Assembly: GCF_037975245.1 (NCBI RefSeq)
Contig: NC_092581.1
Span: 17,468,303-17,532,302, forward strand
Reading direction: 5' to 3'
DNA: 64,000 nucleotides
From: Apostichopus japonicus
Lineage: Eukaryota > Echinodermata > Holothuroidea > Aspidochirotida > Stichopodidae
How positions within the stretch are numbered: position 1 is the first letter of the stretch; each line of letters starts with the position of its first letter. Below are positions 12,801-24,000 of the stretch, piece after piece. Both the position numbers and the translations under genes were made by a program. The notes under the pieces are model-generated. The model saw only the letters and a list, made by a program, of their open reading frames with translations, had not been told where the DNA came from and did no database searches.

Positions 12801-14422
12801 AGTTCCATGATTATATAGTGTGATTTCTTTCGAGAGCACTTTGCAGTTCCTGACAACACATCCAAAATCAACTGGTCCTTCTAGATCAAGCAAAGGCTGA
12901 GGGCTGTAGCTGTGACAAAAAAAAAATCACAATTAATGTCTGGCTTGACAGTCTCTTGTAAAAGTCTTGGTATAGCTTGCATTGAAAAGATGAAGAAACT
13001 TTGATATATTGTCTGCAAACCTTAACTTGACTCATAGTTATTGCTTTGATTTGAAACGAATGAAAAGTGCTATTGTAGATTACCTTCCAAGTTCAAAAAG
13101 ATTTGTTTATGTACATAAAAAGTAGCATTGGTCCTTGGCACAGCCACAAGTATTGTCACCCGGAAAACTTACGCACAGAGTGGAATCTCAATGACATCAT
13201 CGTCCACTTGAAGTATAATCCTGTCCTGATAGTCCTGTCTCTCCTCTGTACTGAACTCTACTGTTGCTGTAACCTCCAAACCAGGGGCAACAGGTTTCTC
13301 TGGGTTTACCACTAGCAGTTTAAATTTCTACACATGGGAGAGAATGGAACAGTGGTGCAGCTAATAATTGATGCACTACAATGGTGCACTATGACATCAC
13401 AGACAATTGTCGCCATTTCATCTCCTCAAGAGGACTGTTAAGCATACTGTATTGTAATCTAAATAACCAAGATTTTCCAGTTCTTTGGTTACATTGACAA
13501 TGTTAATTCAACTAAGAGTATTACTTTTACTAAGTTAAATTTGCTTAGGTTGAGTATAATCTACAGGTATGAGATAGTTCTGAGTTAATTTGCTCATATA
13601 GTATTCAAAGGATTTCAAATTACCTTTCAAATGGCATATTTTGATCATTTGCATAGAAGAAAATTTTCCAAGAAACTTGTGTGAGTTTCAATTCTTTCTC
13701 TTATATGAGCAGGTTGTGTTTATAATGCCAAATAAATATCCTTAAATTGACACAAAAATTAGTACTATTATGTCCTTTGACAATTTCAAGATAGGAAACT
13801 AGAACAATCTTTTCACTGCCAGCACCTCATGAACATTGTTACTTACTCGATCAATACATTCTGTGAAATTCTTAAGTTTAAGCATCTAACCACCGGCTAG
13901 AAGCTTTCACAGTTTGCAAATTATCTAACTTAGTTTAATCCATCTGTAACATAACTGTTTGTGTTGGTTTCCACTATAATACTTCCTAAATATGGCTTTT
14001 AACTGTATAAAATAGTTTGCAACTATAATATTCAGTTTACCTAATTCATACAGCTATTGAAGCATGGGATAATAAGGGTATCAGAATCAGTTAAATATGA
14101 ACTAGTTATAGCCTAGGAGTAGGTAGCGAAGGCCGATTCTGATTTCTGAATGACCTATTTTGCGTGCCTAGGTAGAGTGAAGCAGAAACACATTTTCTAT
14201 GTCGGAAAATACCGATGGCTGAATGACACTGCCCCCATACTAGGCTAGCCTAGCTAAAAATAGAATACAAACCTTAGAATCCGGGCCATGAAACTTAATC
14301 TGCTTGCTGCTTGAGCTGATGTTCTGAACAGTTACATTTTGGCAATGAATGGTTGATGTTTCAGCATCATAAAACTCGATGACAGGTGGAATTATTCTAA
14401 CTCCAACCACGTCTCCATCCAT
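862..14422 (-). CDS. CFAP47: CFAP47-like giant ciliary MSP/ASH-domain protein, N-terminal 21 exons (partial at window edge)
   Basis: Exons in coding order are 14273-14422, 13173-13327, 12702-12909, 12092-12138, 11341-11569, 10859-11165, 10051-10482, 9545-9767, 7986-8138, 7444-7547, 7018-7191, 6372-6475, 5851-5963, 5518-5651, 5297-5407, 4971-5101, 4193-4315, 3250-3459, 2804-2954, 1902-2477 and 862-1060. Together they give 4,034 bases; every junction has GT-AG ends and matching phase. The protein is a chain of beta-sandwich repeats of the MSP/ASH/HYDIN type, with phrases such as VRIIPPVIEFYD and LLTGQGIS. A lysine-rich stretch lies around exon 9 (NKYNTYLQESRAKRLAKSK), and a proline-rich linker in exon 20 (TEAPTPDPTPLPPTPAPSS). 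The family acts in the axoneme of motile cilia and sperm tails, near the central apparatus. The start is the first ATG of exon 1, facing DNAJB13. CFAP47 fits by length and layout, but another large ASH protein cannot be excluded by eye. The C-terminal part lies beyond position 1. Confidence 0.75.
3551..3990. repeat. Tandem duplication of about 200-240 bp inside a CFAP47-like intron
   Basis: Two diverged copies (about 3551-3750 and 3752-3990) share the ordered landmarks GAATACATGAGTTTG, CAATGAGAGCAAATCCATG, GTGGATACTGTGTTT and CAGATTTTGAC. The second copy is longer, with extra bases in its first half. It lies in the intron between the exons at 3250-3459 and 4193-4315 and shows no coding potential. 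Confidence 0.75.
7188..7395. repeat. 110-bp tandem duplication copying an exon start and splice acceptor
   Basis: The unit starting near 7188 holds the first bases of the exon ending at 7191 and its upstream intron; a second copy starts near 7298. Both contain CAAGAATTCCTTCAAAAAC and ACAATTTCATACAACT. On the minus strand both retain a CAG acceptor followed by TAG, at 7191 (used) and 7302 (copy). Confidence 0.8.
8580..9420. repeat. Complex tandem repeat, about 115-bp unit of three 38-bp modules
   Basis: A GA-rich array in an intron of the CFAP47-like gene. The phrase CATGATGGATTACAGTACAG recurs, with variants, near 8631, 8823, 8938, 9052, 9167 and 9283, mostly about 115 bp apart. Each unit holds three related modules of about 38 bp: GGGAGGAAGGAAGAATTC, GGGATGAATGAAGGACTC and GGGAGGAAGGGGAGGACTC. 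Open frames of over 100 codons across it on both strands follow from the repeat and are not genes. Degenerate flanking copies may start near 8440. Confidence 0.85.
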
Positions 14423-15265
14423 TGCAAGGGAATGAGAACCGGACGTAGGCTAGGGCTCGAAACCAAAGGCCTACCTTGAGTATGATACTTTTGCGTAACG
14501 TTAGGAACTAGCCTAGGCTTGTACCCTAACTCTGGGATATTCGACTATCGTTAGACCTGTACCCAGTCTTGTCTGACTCTGAGGCTAACCTTAGAAGAGG
14601 ACTGAAATCATTATACTTAATTAAGAAGGCGAGCATAAGTTCTAAGTTGTCTGTAGATTCCCTTTGTAGTCTAGAGGGACCGTAAACGATAATATATTAT
14701 AAGCTGATCATGTTAAAAACGCAGGGCAGTACATGGAAGCAGCCATCTTCGTTGCCATCTGGTTGCTATGTTAGCCTAGGCCTAAAGATATTTTGGTCAC
14801 ACTGAATCTTTTGAATTTGATTAAATTGAATTTAAATCCCCTTCCCTCACGAATCTCAAATTATGTTCCCTTCTCAGTACCTCTGAATTGTCCCAAAAGC
14901 TAAAGTTTGCATTTAATGTACGTTTTGATTACTTTTTTAAAACTAATACATATTCATTTTAGGGGATTTTTCATACTTCAAGGCGTGAGAATTATTCAAT
15001 CAGTTGCTATGGCCGTGTTTACATCGAGACGTCCAAATGAGATCAGTGCACTTGTAGTTAGTAAATCGTTGTAGAGTTAACCTATGGTAATTTCATCTAT
15101 GATAAAGCTACGTATACAGCAATACTATATACATAGAAAAGGCTATTAACTTCTGCGTGGTCAGTTCTTTTGGGGGAAAACTGCTCTAATTGAAGAAACC
15201 GGATAAGCCTGGACTAAAGTTAATTTTAGAAGTGAGATCTACTTGTACTTTACTGTCTTGGAGTC
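14423..15265. promoter_or_regulatory. Bidirectional promoter interval between CFAP47-like gene and DNAJB13, with X-box-like sites
   Basis: The two start codons are 843 bp apart on opposite strands. Three sequences resemble the RFX-factor X-box GTTGCYATGGCAAC: GTTGCCAT at 14751, GTTGCTATGTTAGC at 14762 (11 of 14 matches) and GTTGCTATGGCCGT at 15003 (11 of 14). None has a perfect second half-site. The bases 14743-14750 read GCCATCTT, a YY1-like element pointing toward the minus-strand gene. RFX sites are the known switch for motile-cilia genes; their use here is inferred. Confidence 0.5.
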
Positions 15266-18200
15266 ATGGGTATCGACTACTATGCGATTCTTGGGCTTAC
15301 AAGATCAGCTGTAGATGCTGATATCAAAAAAGCGTAAGTTGTAGCTAGCCTAGCTTAAGTTGTAGCTAGCCTAGCTTAAATAGGGCTAATTTGGGCCCAT
15401 GCACGGTTAGGCCTTACTTAGTTTCCGTCACGGAAAACAATGACTTTCCCAACTCACATTATTTTTGTGGCGGAAGGTGATTTTCTTTGGTTAACCTTTT
15501 TTTTTAATATTATCAATTTCTTCAAAGATGTAATTGAAATATCTTGAACCTTTCCATATTTCTTTTGGTCATTTGTGGTGATTAGAATTCAATTTTACAT
15601 ATGTACAGAGTTTGTTATGTCAACAAAAAGTTGCTATGTTGTAGGGGACTCTCTGTGGCATATGCAACAGGGAGGGGATCCCCCTGTCCCATCATCAGTT
15701 GGGTAATTTTACATTCAGCCAGGAAGAATTAGACCACTGTAATGGGTGTGCACCCCTTTTCAAACACACATAAAAATTCAAGAGTATTATTTTATTTATT
15801 AGCACAACATTGTGTTTATACCTAATGATAGACCTAACTTATTGTCCTAATAAGTAATATGCCTCAGAATGCAGCATTTGCCATCCAAGCTTTACATCTT
15901 TTTAAGGAGGATCCCCAGAACCCATGCATGGGCATCACCTTCAAATACCCACCCCATTCTTTATAAGAAGGGGGTGTGCAAGCGCAGGTTGAAGTTTCAT
16001 GGCAAGCAGTCACTACAAGGATCATCACTGTGGTTGTCTTGTTGGTAAAATGTCCATTTTAAGTAAAGTAGTATTCTAAGTTAGAACTTGATGTTCTTAA
16101 TAAGCAGCTGTTCACTCCCTGGTCCACTGCCTACATACCTCATTTGATAGTGGCGCCATAACTCCCAAGAAACCTATCAACATTCGTTTTAAATATGTTT
16201 TGTTGTATTCACAGCTATAGAAAGTTAGCACTGAAATACCATCCAGATAAGAACCAGGAGCCAATAGCCCCAGACAAATTTAGACAGACAGGAGAAGCCT
16301 TTGATGTTCTCAGTGATGGTAAGTTCAACCATTGTATACTAGCCTATAAAATAAGACCTTGTACTAACTGCCCTTGCATGCTCTAAAATAAAGAAAAAAA
16401 GACCCTCAAACAATGTAACAATTCATTAAAGAAATGGCAACCCAAACTTGATCATTAATCATTGATGACAGAGGACATTCATTGAAAGCTTAAACTGACA
16501 ACTTTGGCAAATTTGTCTAGACATGAAAGAACCGATCCAAAAGATGCAAACCCTATGCGTTTGCTCAGGTTGAGAGAGCTATCCAAATGTTTTATCATTT
16601 TATCAAATGATTTTCCAAACTTTGCTTAAGTTGGTTGCATAATATGAATGCTGTCAATTGTCTGCATCTTTGGGTCAATACCACATCCCCATAGCATTAT
16701 GTATGACAAAGATGTGAATTTTCACAAAGATGTGAAATGTATGAGAATTGTTCCTCTTAGCATAGTCATTATCCGGCTTTGAAAATGTCACATGGAATGT
16801 CTTTGCAATGATAAAAAACTAATTAAAGCTGTCATTTAATCCCAGGCTGGATTTAGTTATTCTGTCAAATTTGAGCATTCAACACAAAAATAAGCAAATA
16901 AATAAATAAATAAAATAAATAAAATATATATAACAAAAAACAGCAGTATATTGCAAATCTTATAAACTGACCCAATCTAATAACGTCCAATTTACCCAAA
17001 TTTTGCCAGGTGCAAACAGTGATTCCTGTTTGTAATGTTCTATTTGTTTCTCATTTGAAGCTCAAAGAAAAGCGGTTTATGATCAATTTGGTGAGGAAGG
17101 GCTGAAGAATGGAGTTCCCGTTGGAAGCGGTGAGGATGTCCTATGGCTTCCAGGTTACACCTTCCATGGTGACCCTCATAAGGTGTTTTCGGACTTCTTT
17201 GGTGGTAACAATCCATTTAGTGGTGAGGATGCAACTTGTTTATGTTTTATGATTCAATATGAAAATTAAAACTATAATCATGTAATGGGCAATGAATTTT
17301 TGGATGAAGGATGAACTCTAGTGAGAGCGTGGTGGTCAATTGGCTAAGCATTTGACTCGTGACCCAAGGATTGCTGGTTCGATTCCTGCCTAGTTCATTA
17401 TGTTGTGTCCTTGAGCAAGATGCTTTATCTCAATTGCCTCTCTCCACCCAGGGGTTAAATGGGTACCTGTGAGGTAACTTGTCATTGGGCGCAGTATATA
17501 ACTGCTGCTGACTGGAGGGGTTGTCTCTGGGACTGGTTATCATTGACCAGGGGTAATATAACGTCTGTAAAGCGCTTTGAGGCCTATCGCTGGTATAAAG
17601 CGCTATATAAAAAGCAAATATTATTATGATAATGATCTAGTCGGTGTCACATATTACTGTTATATTCAGTCTGTAGATTAACTACACTTGAGATGTTCTC
17701 ATTCCATTTCAAGTTGACCTGTTTCTTTTCATTTCTTTCTTTCTATAATGTTCTACTTTATAGAGTTTTTCGATGGTAACCATGGTGATCACAGCAATGG
17801 ATTTGGAGGTCTGTCAGGGAGAGGCAGAAAAAAGCAGGATCCATCGATAGAGCGGGATCTTGTGCTCAGTTTGGAAGAAATATTTCATGGCTGCACGAAG
17901 AAAATGAAAATCTCTCGAAGAGTAAGAAAACACTTGTTTGAATTGATGTCAATTCTAACTGTTGTAAAACTTAAAGCAGGACTCTGGGTTGGACATACAA
18001 AGTTCAGATAATATGCTTTTATATAAATATTGATGAATGGGTATCTTAAAACTACTTCTTTGTTCAAAATTGTTATTGTTAAGACTTGTCTCTCTCACAG
18101 AAATCCAGCATAGTGTACATTAGATATGTGTTTGAACTGCAATCAGGTGCAACTTCATGTTTTCCTGTTACCATGATCATGTCAACAGAGAGTCAACTAG

Positions 18201-19424
18201 AGACTTTTCATGATATTCTCAGGCCAACTGCAGAACAAAAACTGGGCAGCCTCAGGTTTTTGTCTCGTTTGCAGACACAAGAAAATAGTAAAGTAATCTT
18301 GTCTCAAGGGTCGGCACTCTGGTTTTCACCTTGCATCCATACCATCATTTTCGACGGATTCTTTCAGTTCACATCACAATCATCCTTCGTGATATTTTCA
18401 TGTGAATTTCTTGAAATTGTAATCGGTGGTTGATATTTTTTTGCCATTCAGGTCATGAATGAAGACGGTCACACATCGAGCATTCGAGATAAAATCCTCA
18501 CAATTTCTGTACAGAAAGGTTGGCGTGAGGGTACTCGCATCACCTTTCCCAAAGAAGGGGATCAGGGACCCAACAACATCCCAGCAGATATAGTCTTCGT
18601 TGTACGAGATAAACCTCACCCGAGGTTCGCCAGGGAGAGCAATAATCTTGTGTTTGTGGCTAAGGTGTTGCTGGGCAAGGCTCTGACAGGTTGCAGTGTT
18701 GATTTGCCGACATTAGACGGAAGATTACTAACCATTCCAATCAATGATATCATAAGGTGAGAAGGTATTCTTGGCATCCTGTAGGATATGTGGTGTGAGG
18801 GTATTGTTAGTGTCGTTAGTATCAAGGATTTCCTGAAGTTGTTAAGATTTTGTTGATGTCAGTACAATGACATCATTTGGTCATATAGTGTTCTTCATGG
18901 CAATATCAGTGGTACTATAGGGTATATATATATATATATATATATATATGAATTTATATATATATATTTATATGTGTGGGTGTATGCGTTTGTTTTGTAT
19001 TCTGACCGAGAACTTGAACAAAAGAATTCCGGGTCCTCGGTTGTGATTTCTAAAGAATCTCCACGTCCTCGGAAGAATTCTATTGTATGGGGTATTGTTA
19101 AGGTTAGGGTACGTGGATTTGAACAATGGAAAATACAATGGGGTCCTCGGTCTGAATGTAATACAAACATGTGTGTGTATATCTGTTTATTTTTCTAATG
19201 ATGTGGTATCATTTATATTTAAGCATCTGTTTTTGCACTATTCATATGTCACTCTTTTTGTTTGGATTTTCAGCCCTGGATATGAGAAGATTGTACCAGG
19301 AGAGGGCATGCCGATATCCCAAAACCCCAACGTCCGAGGAGACTTAATCATTCGTTTCGATATTGAATTTCCAAAACAGTTAACTTCTGAAAAGAAGCTT
19401 GCTCTCAAGGAGTCACTTCTGTAA
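15266..19424 (+). CDS. DNAJB13: DNAJB13, DnaJ/Hsp40 family protein of ciliary radial spokes
   Basis: Six exons (15266-15333, 16215-16318, 17061-17222, 17764-17921, 18452-18756, 19274-19424) total 948 bp and encode 315 residues, one fewer than I recall for human DNAJB13 (316). The N-terminal J domain starts [11 protein letters not shown] and has the HPD motif in KYHPDKN. It is followed by a short linker with FFGGNNPF, not a long Gly/Phe region. The C-terminal part is the two-lobed substrate-binding fold of type II Hsp40s ([36 protein letters not shown]). No zinc-finger CxxCxGxG repeats are present, as expected. In mammals the protein sits in radial spokes of motile cilia and sperm tails. The start lies in the usual MGxDYY context. 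It shares a divergent promoter region with the CFAP47-like gene. All splice phases agree. Confidence 0.96.
17321..17625 (+). mobile_element. tRNA-derived SINE in DNAJB13 intron 3
   Basis: The head resembles a tRNA, with an A-box-like GTGGTCAATTGG and a B box GGTTCGATTCC near 17376. The body contains GGGGTTAAATGGGTACCTGTG and the tail TAAAGCGCTATATAAA followed by an ATT-rich end. Such tails are common in SINEs of marine invertebrates. It sits wholly between exons 3 and 4. Confidence 0.8.
18920..19180. mobile_element. TA microsatellite plus small inverted-repeat element in DNAJB13 intron 5
   Basis: A (TA)n run at about 18920-18950 is followed by a short element with roughly inverted ends. The left end reads TTTGTATTCTGACCGAGAAC (near 18992). 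The right end, on the opposite strand, reads TTTGTATTACATTCAGACCG. Internal copies of GTCCTCGG recur. It looks like a MITE; no target duplication was identified. Confidence 0.45.
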
Positions 19425-19830
19425 ACATTGAACTATGACAGCTTAATATGTTAATGTGTATATAAATGAAATACACCCCTTACATGCTTGTGTATTCGCC
19501 TGATTTTGTTGAAAACAGGAAATATATTGGAGGAAGGATGTCAAGTGTTATCCATTGCATTTTGTGGACTTGTATGTTTACAGCTGGATGCTTTCAGAAA
19601 TGTCAACATTACAGTTCTCTTTACCTTGATAACTTATTATTTTGGATGTGATGGCATTTATGCACTTCCATACAGGAGACACGTTTTTGCAGTTACTACC
19701 AGTTTAGCTTTGAGAATGACAAATTATAATAATTTTCCATTCATATCAGTGTTTACTGCTGATGTGTATTATAATGGAATGATTTTAGATGTAATCGATT
19801 CACAATAAACACAGGGCTTACCATTTCCAT
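19425..19830 (+). other. DNAJB13 3' untranslated region with polyadenylation signal
   Basis: The sequence after the stop codon is AT-rich with no credible coding frame. A consensus AATAAA lies at 19804-19809, so the mRNA probably ends near 19825-19835. Transcript evidence was not available. Confidence 0.55.
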
Positions 19831-21090
19831 GTCAACGTCTGATAAAGTAAGATGATAGTCCATCAAAGACAATATTTTACAGCACAATGTTTGATATTTC
19901 TATACATCACCAAATATGTTTTTATGTCTATAATACTTTCATTACATCAGAATTCAAATCTTTGAAGGTATCATCAAGTACAAGCTGTTGGTATCAGTAA
20001 TTTATTAGATAATATCACCAAATGATAAATGAATTTCTTTCTTTGCTCGTATTAACTGAGGTTAACTTGTATGATGTAATGAATGGAATATTTTTGGTGC
20101 CCACAAAATGCTTTCTTAATGGTATGTGCAGTGAACTGTATCTCACAAAGCAAATTCTCTAAATCAAATTGCAGTAAAGAACAGATTGCATTTGTATAGG
20201 GAGTGAACAGCAGGTGCATGGTTTGTTATAGTTGACATCTGCAATTCAGTTGAAAGTGTACAGTGATATTTAGAATCTATACGTCTCCTTGAGTTTCAGA
20301 GATGTGGAAAGTGCTATCAAAAAATGCTAGGAGGAAGATGCTATGAACTAATTAATATTCCAATATTTGTGTTTTAACTTTCATCTTTTATCAGTCAGTC
20401 AGTTGGATTATATTTTAGTGTACAGCTCTGTACTGTTTAATATAACCTGTTTAATTACGACATTGCCATTGTCTCTTTCTTTTGTTTTGCTCATTGTATT
20501 CTAGGAGAATACTTGAGTACACGATTATATCCTCAATAATGTCCATTTTATAGTGCACTTTTGATCTTTTCTCAGGGGTATCTTCAAAAAAAGAAATTTG
20601 GTAAAATTTGCAAATAGGAATGTTAATTGGAAAAAACGAGTATAAAAGACAAAACTGGACTAAGGTGTCCTGATTTCTCGGGGAAGACAACCCCAGAAGA
20701 AGTTCAATCATCGCTAGTGCTCCCTTTTCTTAGAGGGTTTTAATATGTTCGTTCTCATATGTTTAGTAGACACGCCTGGGTGAACCCAGTGAACGTGGAA
20801 TCGTTCCAACACCCACAGTACTAGACACCCTTGTGCGACCCCCGCTCTCTTCAGAATTTTATGAACTTACAACCTATCAAATCCACCGAAGTATGTTACA
20901 AATGCAGTGACAAATATATATCAAGGTTGAGGGCGACATGCAACTTTTGCAAATGAAAAACGCTCCTTGATTGCCACCTCAGCTAGTATTTGATTCGAGA
21001 TACCGAAGTAGTGTCCTACCGAAGTTTATATTTTTCACAGAATCCTTGAGACAATTAACTGGCTTAGCAATTAAACAGAGATAATACAAA
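19831..21090. other. Intergenic stretch and RABL3 upstream region
   Basis: No coding exon, RNA gene or clear repeat was recognised. The last few hundred bases before the RABL3 start must hold its promoter and 5' leader. A less AT-rich patch near 20770-20850 is the only change in composition seen. Confidence 0.5.
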
Positions 21091-24000
21091 ATGTCATCTA
21101 CTGACTTAGAAAAAGTGCGAATCCTAGTCGTTGGTGACTCAGGTTAGTTAAATTTTATTAGGGGTTTCTGAGGTTTCGACGATTTTGACATTCGTGTAAC
21201 TGTTACCGTATACGTTTGTGAGTGCAGGTCTAGGCCTAGTCCTGAGCCTGGTAATGGTATAACTTAGGCCTGCAACACTTCTGTTATGTTTAACACTGAA
21301 TTTTAATGGTGATGCATTGACCAGCCTATAAATGGTAGCTTCACATTTTAGTCGTTACTTTTTTCTTCTATTCATAGGTGTCGGTAAATCGGCATTTGTT
21401 CATCTTGTTGCTCATGGGAGAGCAATGCACAATGCATCTTGGACAATAGGTGCTTCTGTAGAAGTGAAGGTGAGGATAGCCTAATTTTATTTCTAAAAAA
21501 AGTTTGTTAGACCTACATAAGACCTGATCCTTACTTAATTATTAACAGATTTAAGCCCTTTGCTCTTTACCTCACATTTATTGTCTTCTCAAGGAAAATT
21601 CTCTGTCTGGAATTTAGTTCACAATACTTTTTTATACAAAAGGACGAAGAGAATATGAAAACATGTCTAGGTTGTGAAACCTTTAAGAATGAAATGGAAT
21701 GAGCAGTTTCTCACTAATATTTATTTATAATTGTTATGTTGACTAAGAGTATGTATTTGCTAAATAACTGTAATCTTATGTTGAGTAGGCCTACTACTAC
21801 TGTAGTCACTCGAAATTCTCAGAAATTGGCTAACAAAGCCAGTCATCTACCTTGGCAGTACAAGACTGTGAAATTACTTGAAATCATCTTGTTTTTTGTT
21901 GAGGTACATGAGTACAAGGAAGGGACACCATCACAGAAGTCATACTTTGTGGAACTGTGGGATATTGGAGGCTCCATCAATCATGCTAATAGCCGACAGC
22001 TATATTATAACCCTGTACATGGTGAGTAGGGATCTTACAGCTGGTGACATTTCAGTTGACATGCTCTAAAGGCCATTAGTGTTGCCCCAAAATATGCAAG
22101 AAAGTCTGATTATGGTCACCTATGCCCAAATTTCAACAAAGATTTAACTGCCCCTATCAAAGTAATTATCCACAGTTAGACACACAATTGTCAAGATTTA
22201 GTAACCCTTAATGACTGGGACTAATTTGGCGAATTACAGCACCAAGGAAAGTACTTTTGTTTCTTCTTGCTAATTTTGCTGTGCTCAAATTTAGTGCCAA
22301 GAAGGATAATCTTTAACATCTTTCCATCAACTACACTCAGGTCATTAGTCCAGAAAATTAGCTATGAAGCATTTCTTGTCATTTAACAAATCTTAACTAA
22401 ATGTTACTTTAGCATTTCAATTTAAAGACAATAATATTTAACAATGCCTAGGAACATCTTTTTATGAAAATATTGTATTTCCCATATGCTTGTTGATCTC
22501 TGGTTGTTTTGACAGACTTGCTCGAGGTTTTGTTGTCTGTTCTTTTAACAAGATTCCAGTAAACTAATCATATGTTATGTGCTAATGCATTTGTGTGACA
22601 GAAATTACACACCCTGCTAATAAAATTAGCAGTGATATACTGTTCATAAATGTGTAGTAAATTGGAAAAAGACAAATGTGACATCACTATTATTAAATGA
22701 AGACTAAGTGACATTAGTATTTAGTCAACATGGACGAAGAAAGAAAAGAATTGATGACAGGTTTTCACTGCTGATGTAACATTCAAGTTCAATTTACATT
22801 ACGATATAAACTAAACCCTTCATTTTTGACCTCCACAGGTATAATATTAGTCCATGATTTAACAAACAGAAAGTCACACACAAACCTGAGAAAATGGTTG
22901 GGAGAAGTGTTAAACAGGGATGGATACAACGATAGAAAGCCATCAACTTGGTAAGTATCATTTGCACTCTCTTGAATGCTGTGTCCATTTAATAGGGATT
23001 CGCAGAAGTCATATTGACAAATACTAAACGTGTAGGATCCGTACCTCAATACTTGAAACAAAACCTGTCACTTTTGTGAAATTTGATTTTGATTTATTAT
23101 TCTTGACAGCGATTACGATGCCGAGCAGTTTGCTGGAAACCACACTCCTTTATTAGTCATCGGTACAAAGATGGACCAACTGGACAGTCATCGCCAAACT
23201 TCTCTTCAAATGTCACAGATCGCTGAAGAATGTCTTGCAGATGAAATCAATTTGGTGAGATTAAATGATCATTCTTCCTGCAATATTGACTGGATGGTGT
23301 TGTCTCAATATTGTATTATTCTTCTTATTTGTTTCTGGCTTTTTTAGCAAGTTCAGATGTTTGCTATGTTTCTAAATCTATTTGTACTGGGCTGATTCGT
23401 ACGAAGGTTACCAGTTTTCCCTTCAGACAGTAGAGTCCCTCTTTAATGAAGAACCAAATGTACACCAAGGTGGCCATGATGTTAAATCTATCCTTACCAG
23501 TTTTCATTCCCTTTCCCAGATTTGACAAATTATGAAAAATTTGACAGTGTTGACTCAGTGTAATGTACCCATAATACCTTTAATTTGTCTAGCTAAGATA
23601 ATTACACATTAGGAACACACAAAGCCAATCCAGTGGTGGATTTTGTCCACACAAAATGTTTGTAAAAGATTTGAATAGCTGTAAAAAGCTCTAAAGGAGA
23701 TTTGAAATTGCTATACTCAGTGAATATCTTCCATGCCTTGCCTTCCTCCTAGTCACCTGTTGTTACGATCGAAGCAATATTATATTCTCTGATGCATTTC
23801 TTTCTTTCTGTTTATTAATTTAATTACAGGATTGTAGAACTGATGCCCACCTAGCACCGGGCACCACAAATGCTGTCAAACTTAGTAGATATTTTGATAA
23901 GGTAAGAAAACTACGATACAGTACTTGGGTACTGGAGATAATATCAACCAACCCGAGTGAGATTAAAGGGACTGGTTTCAACAAAGAGACAATACATGGT

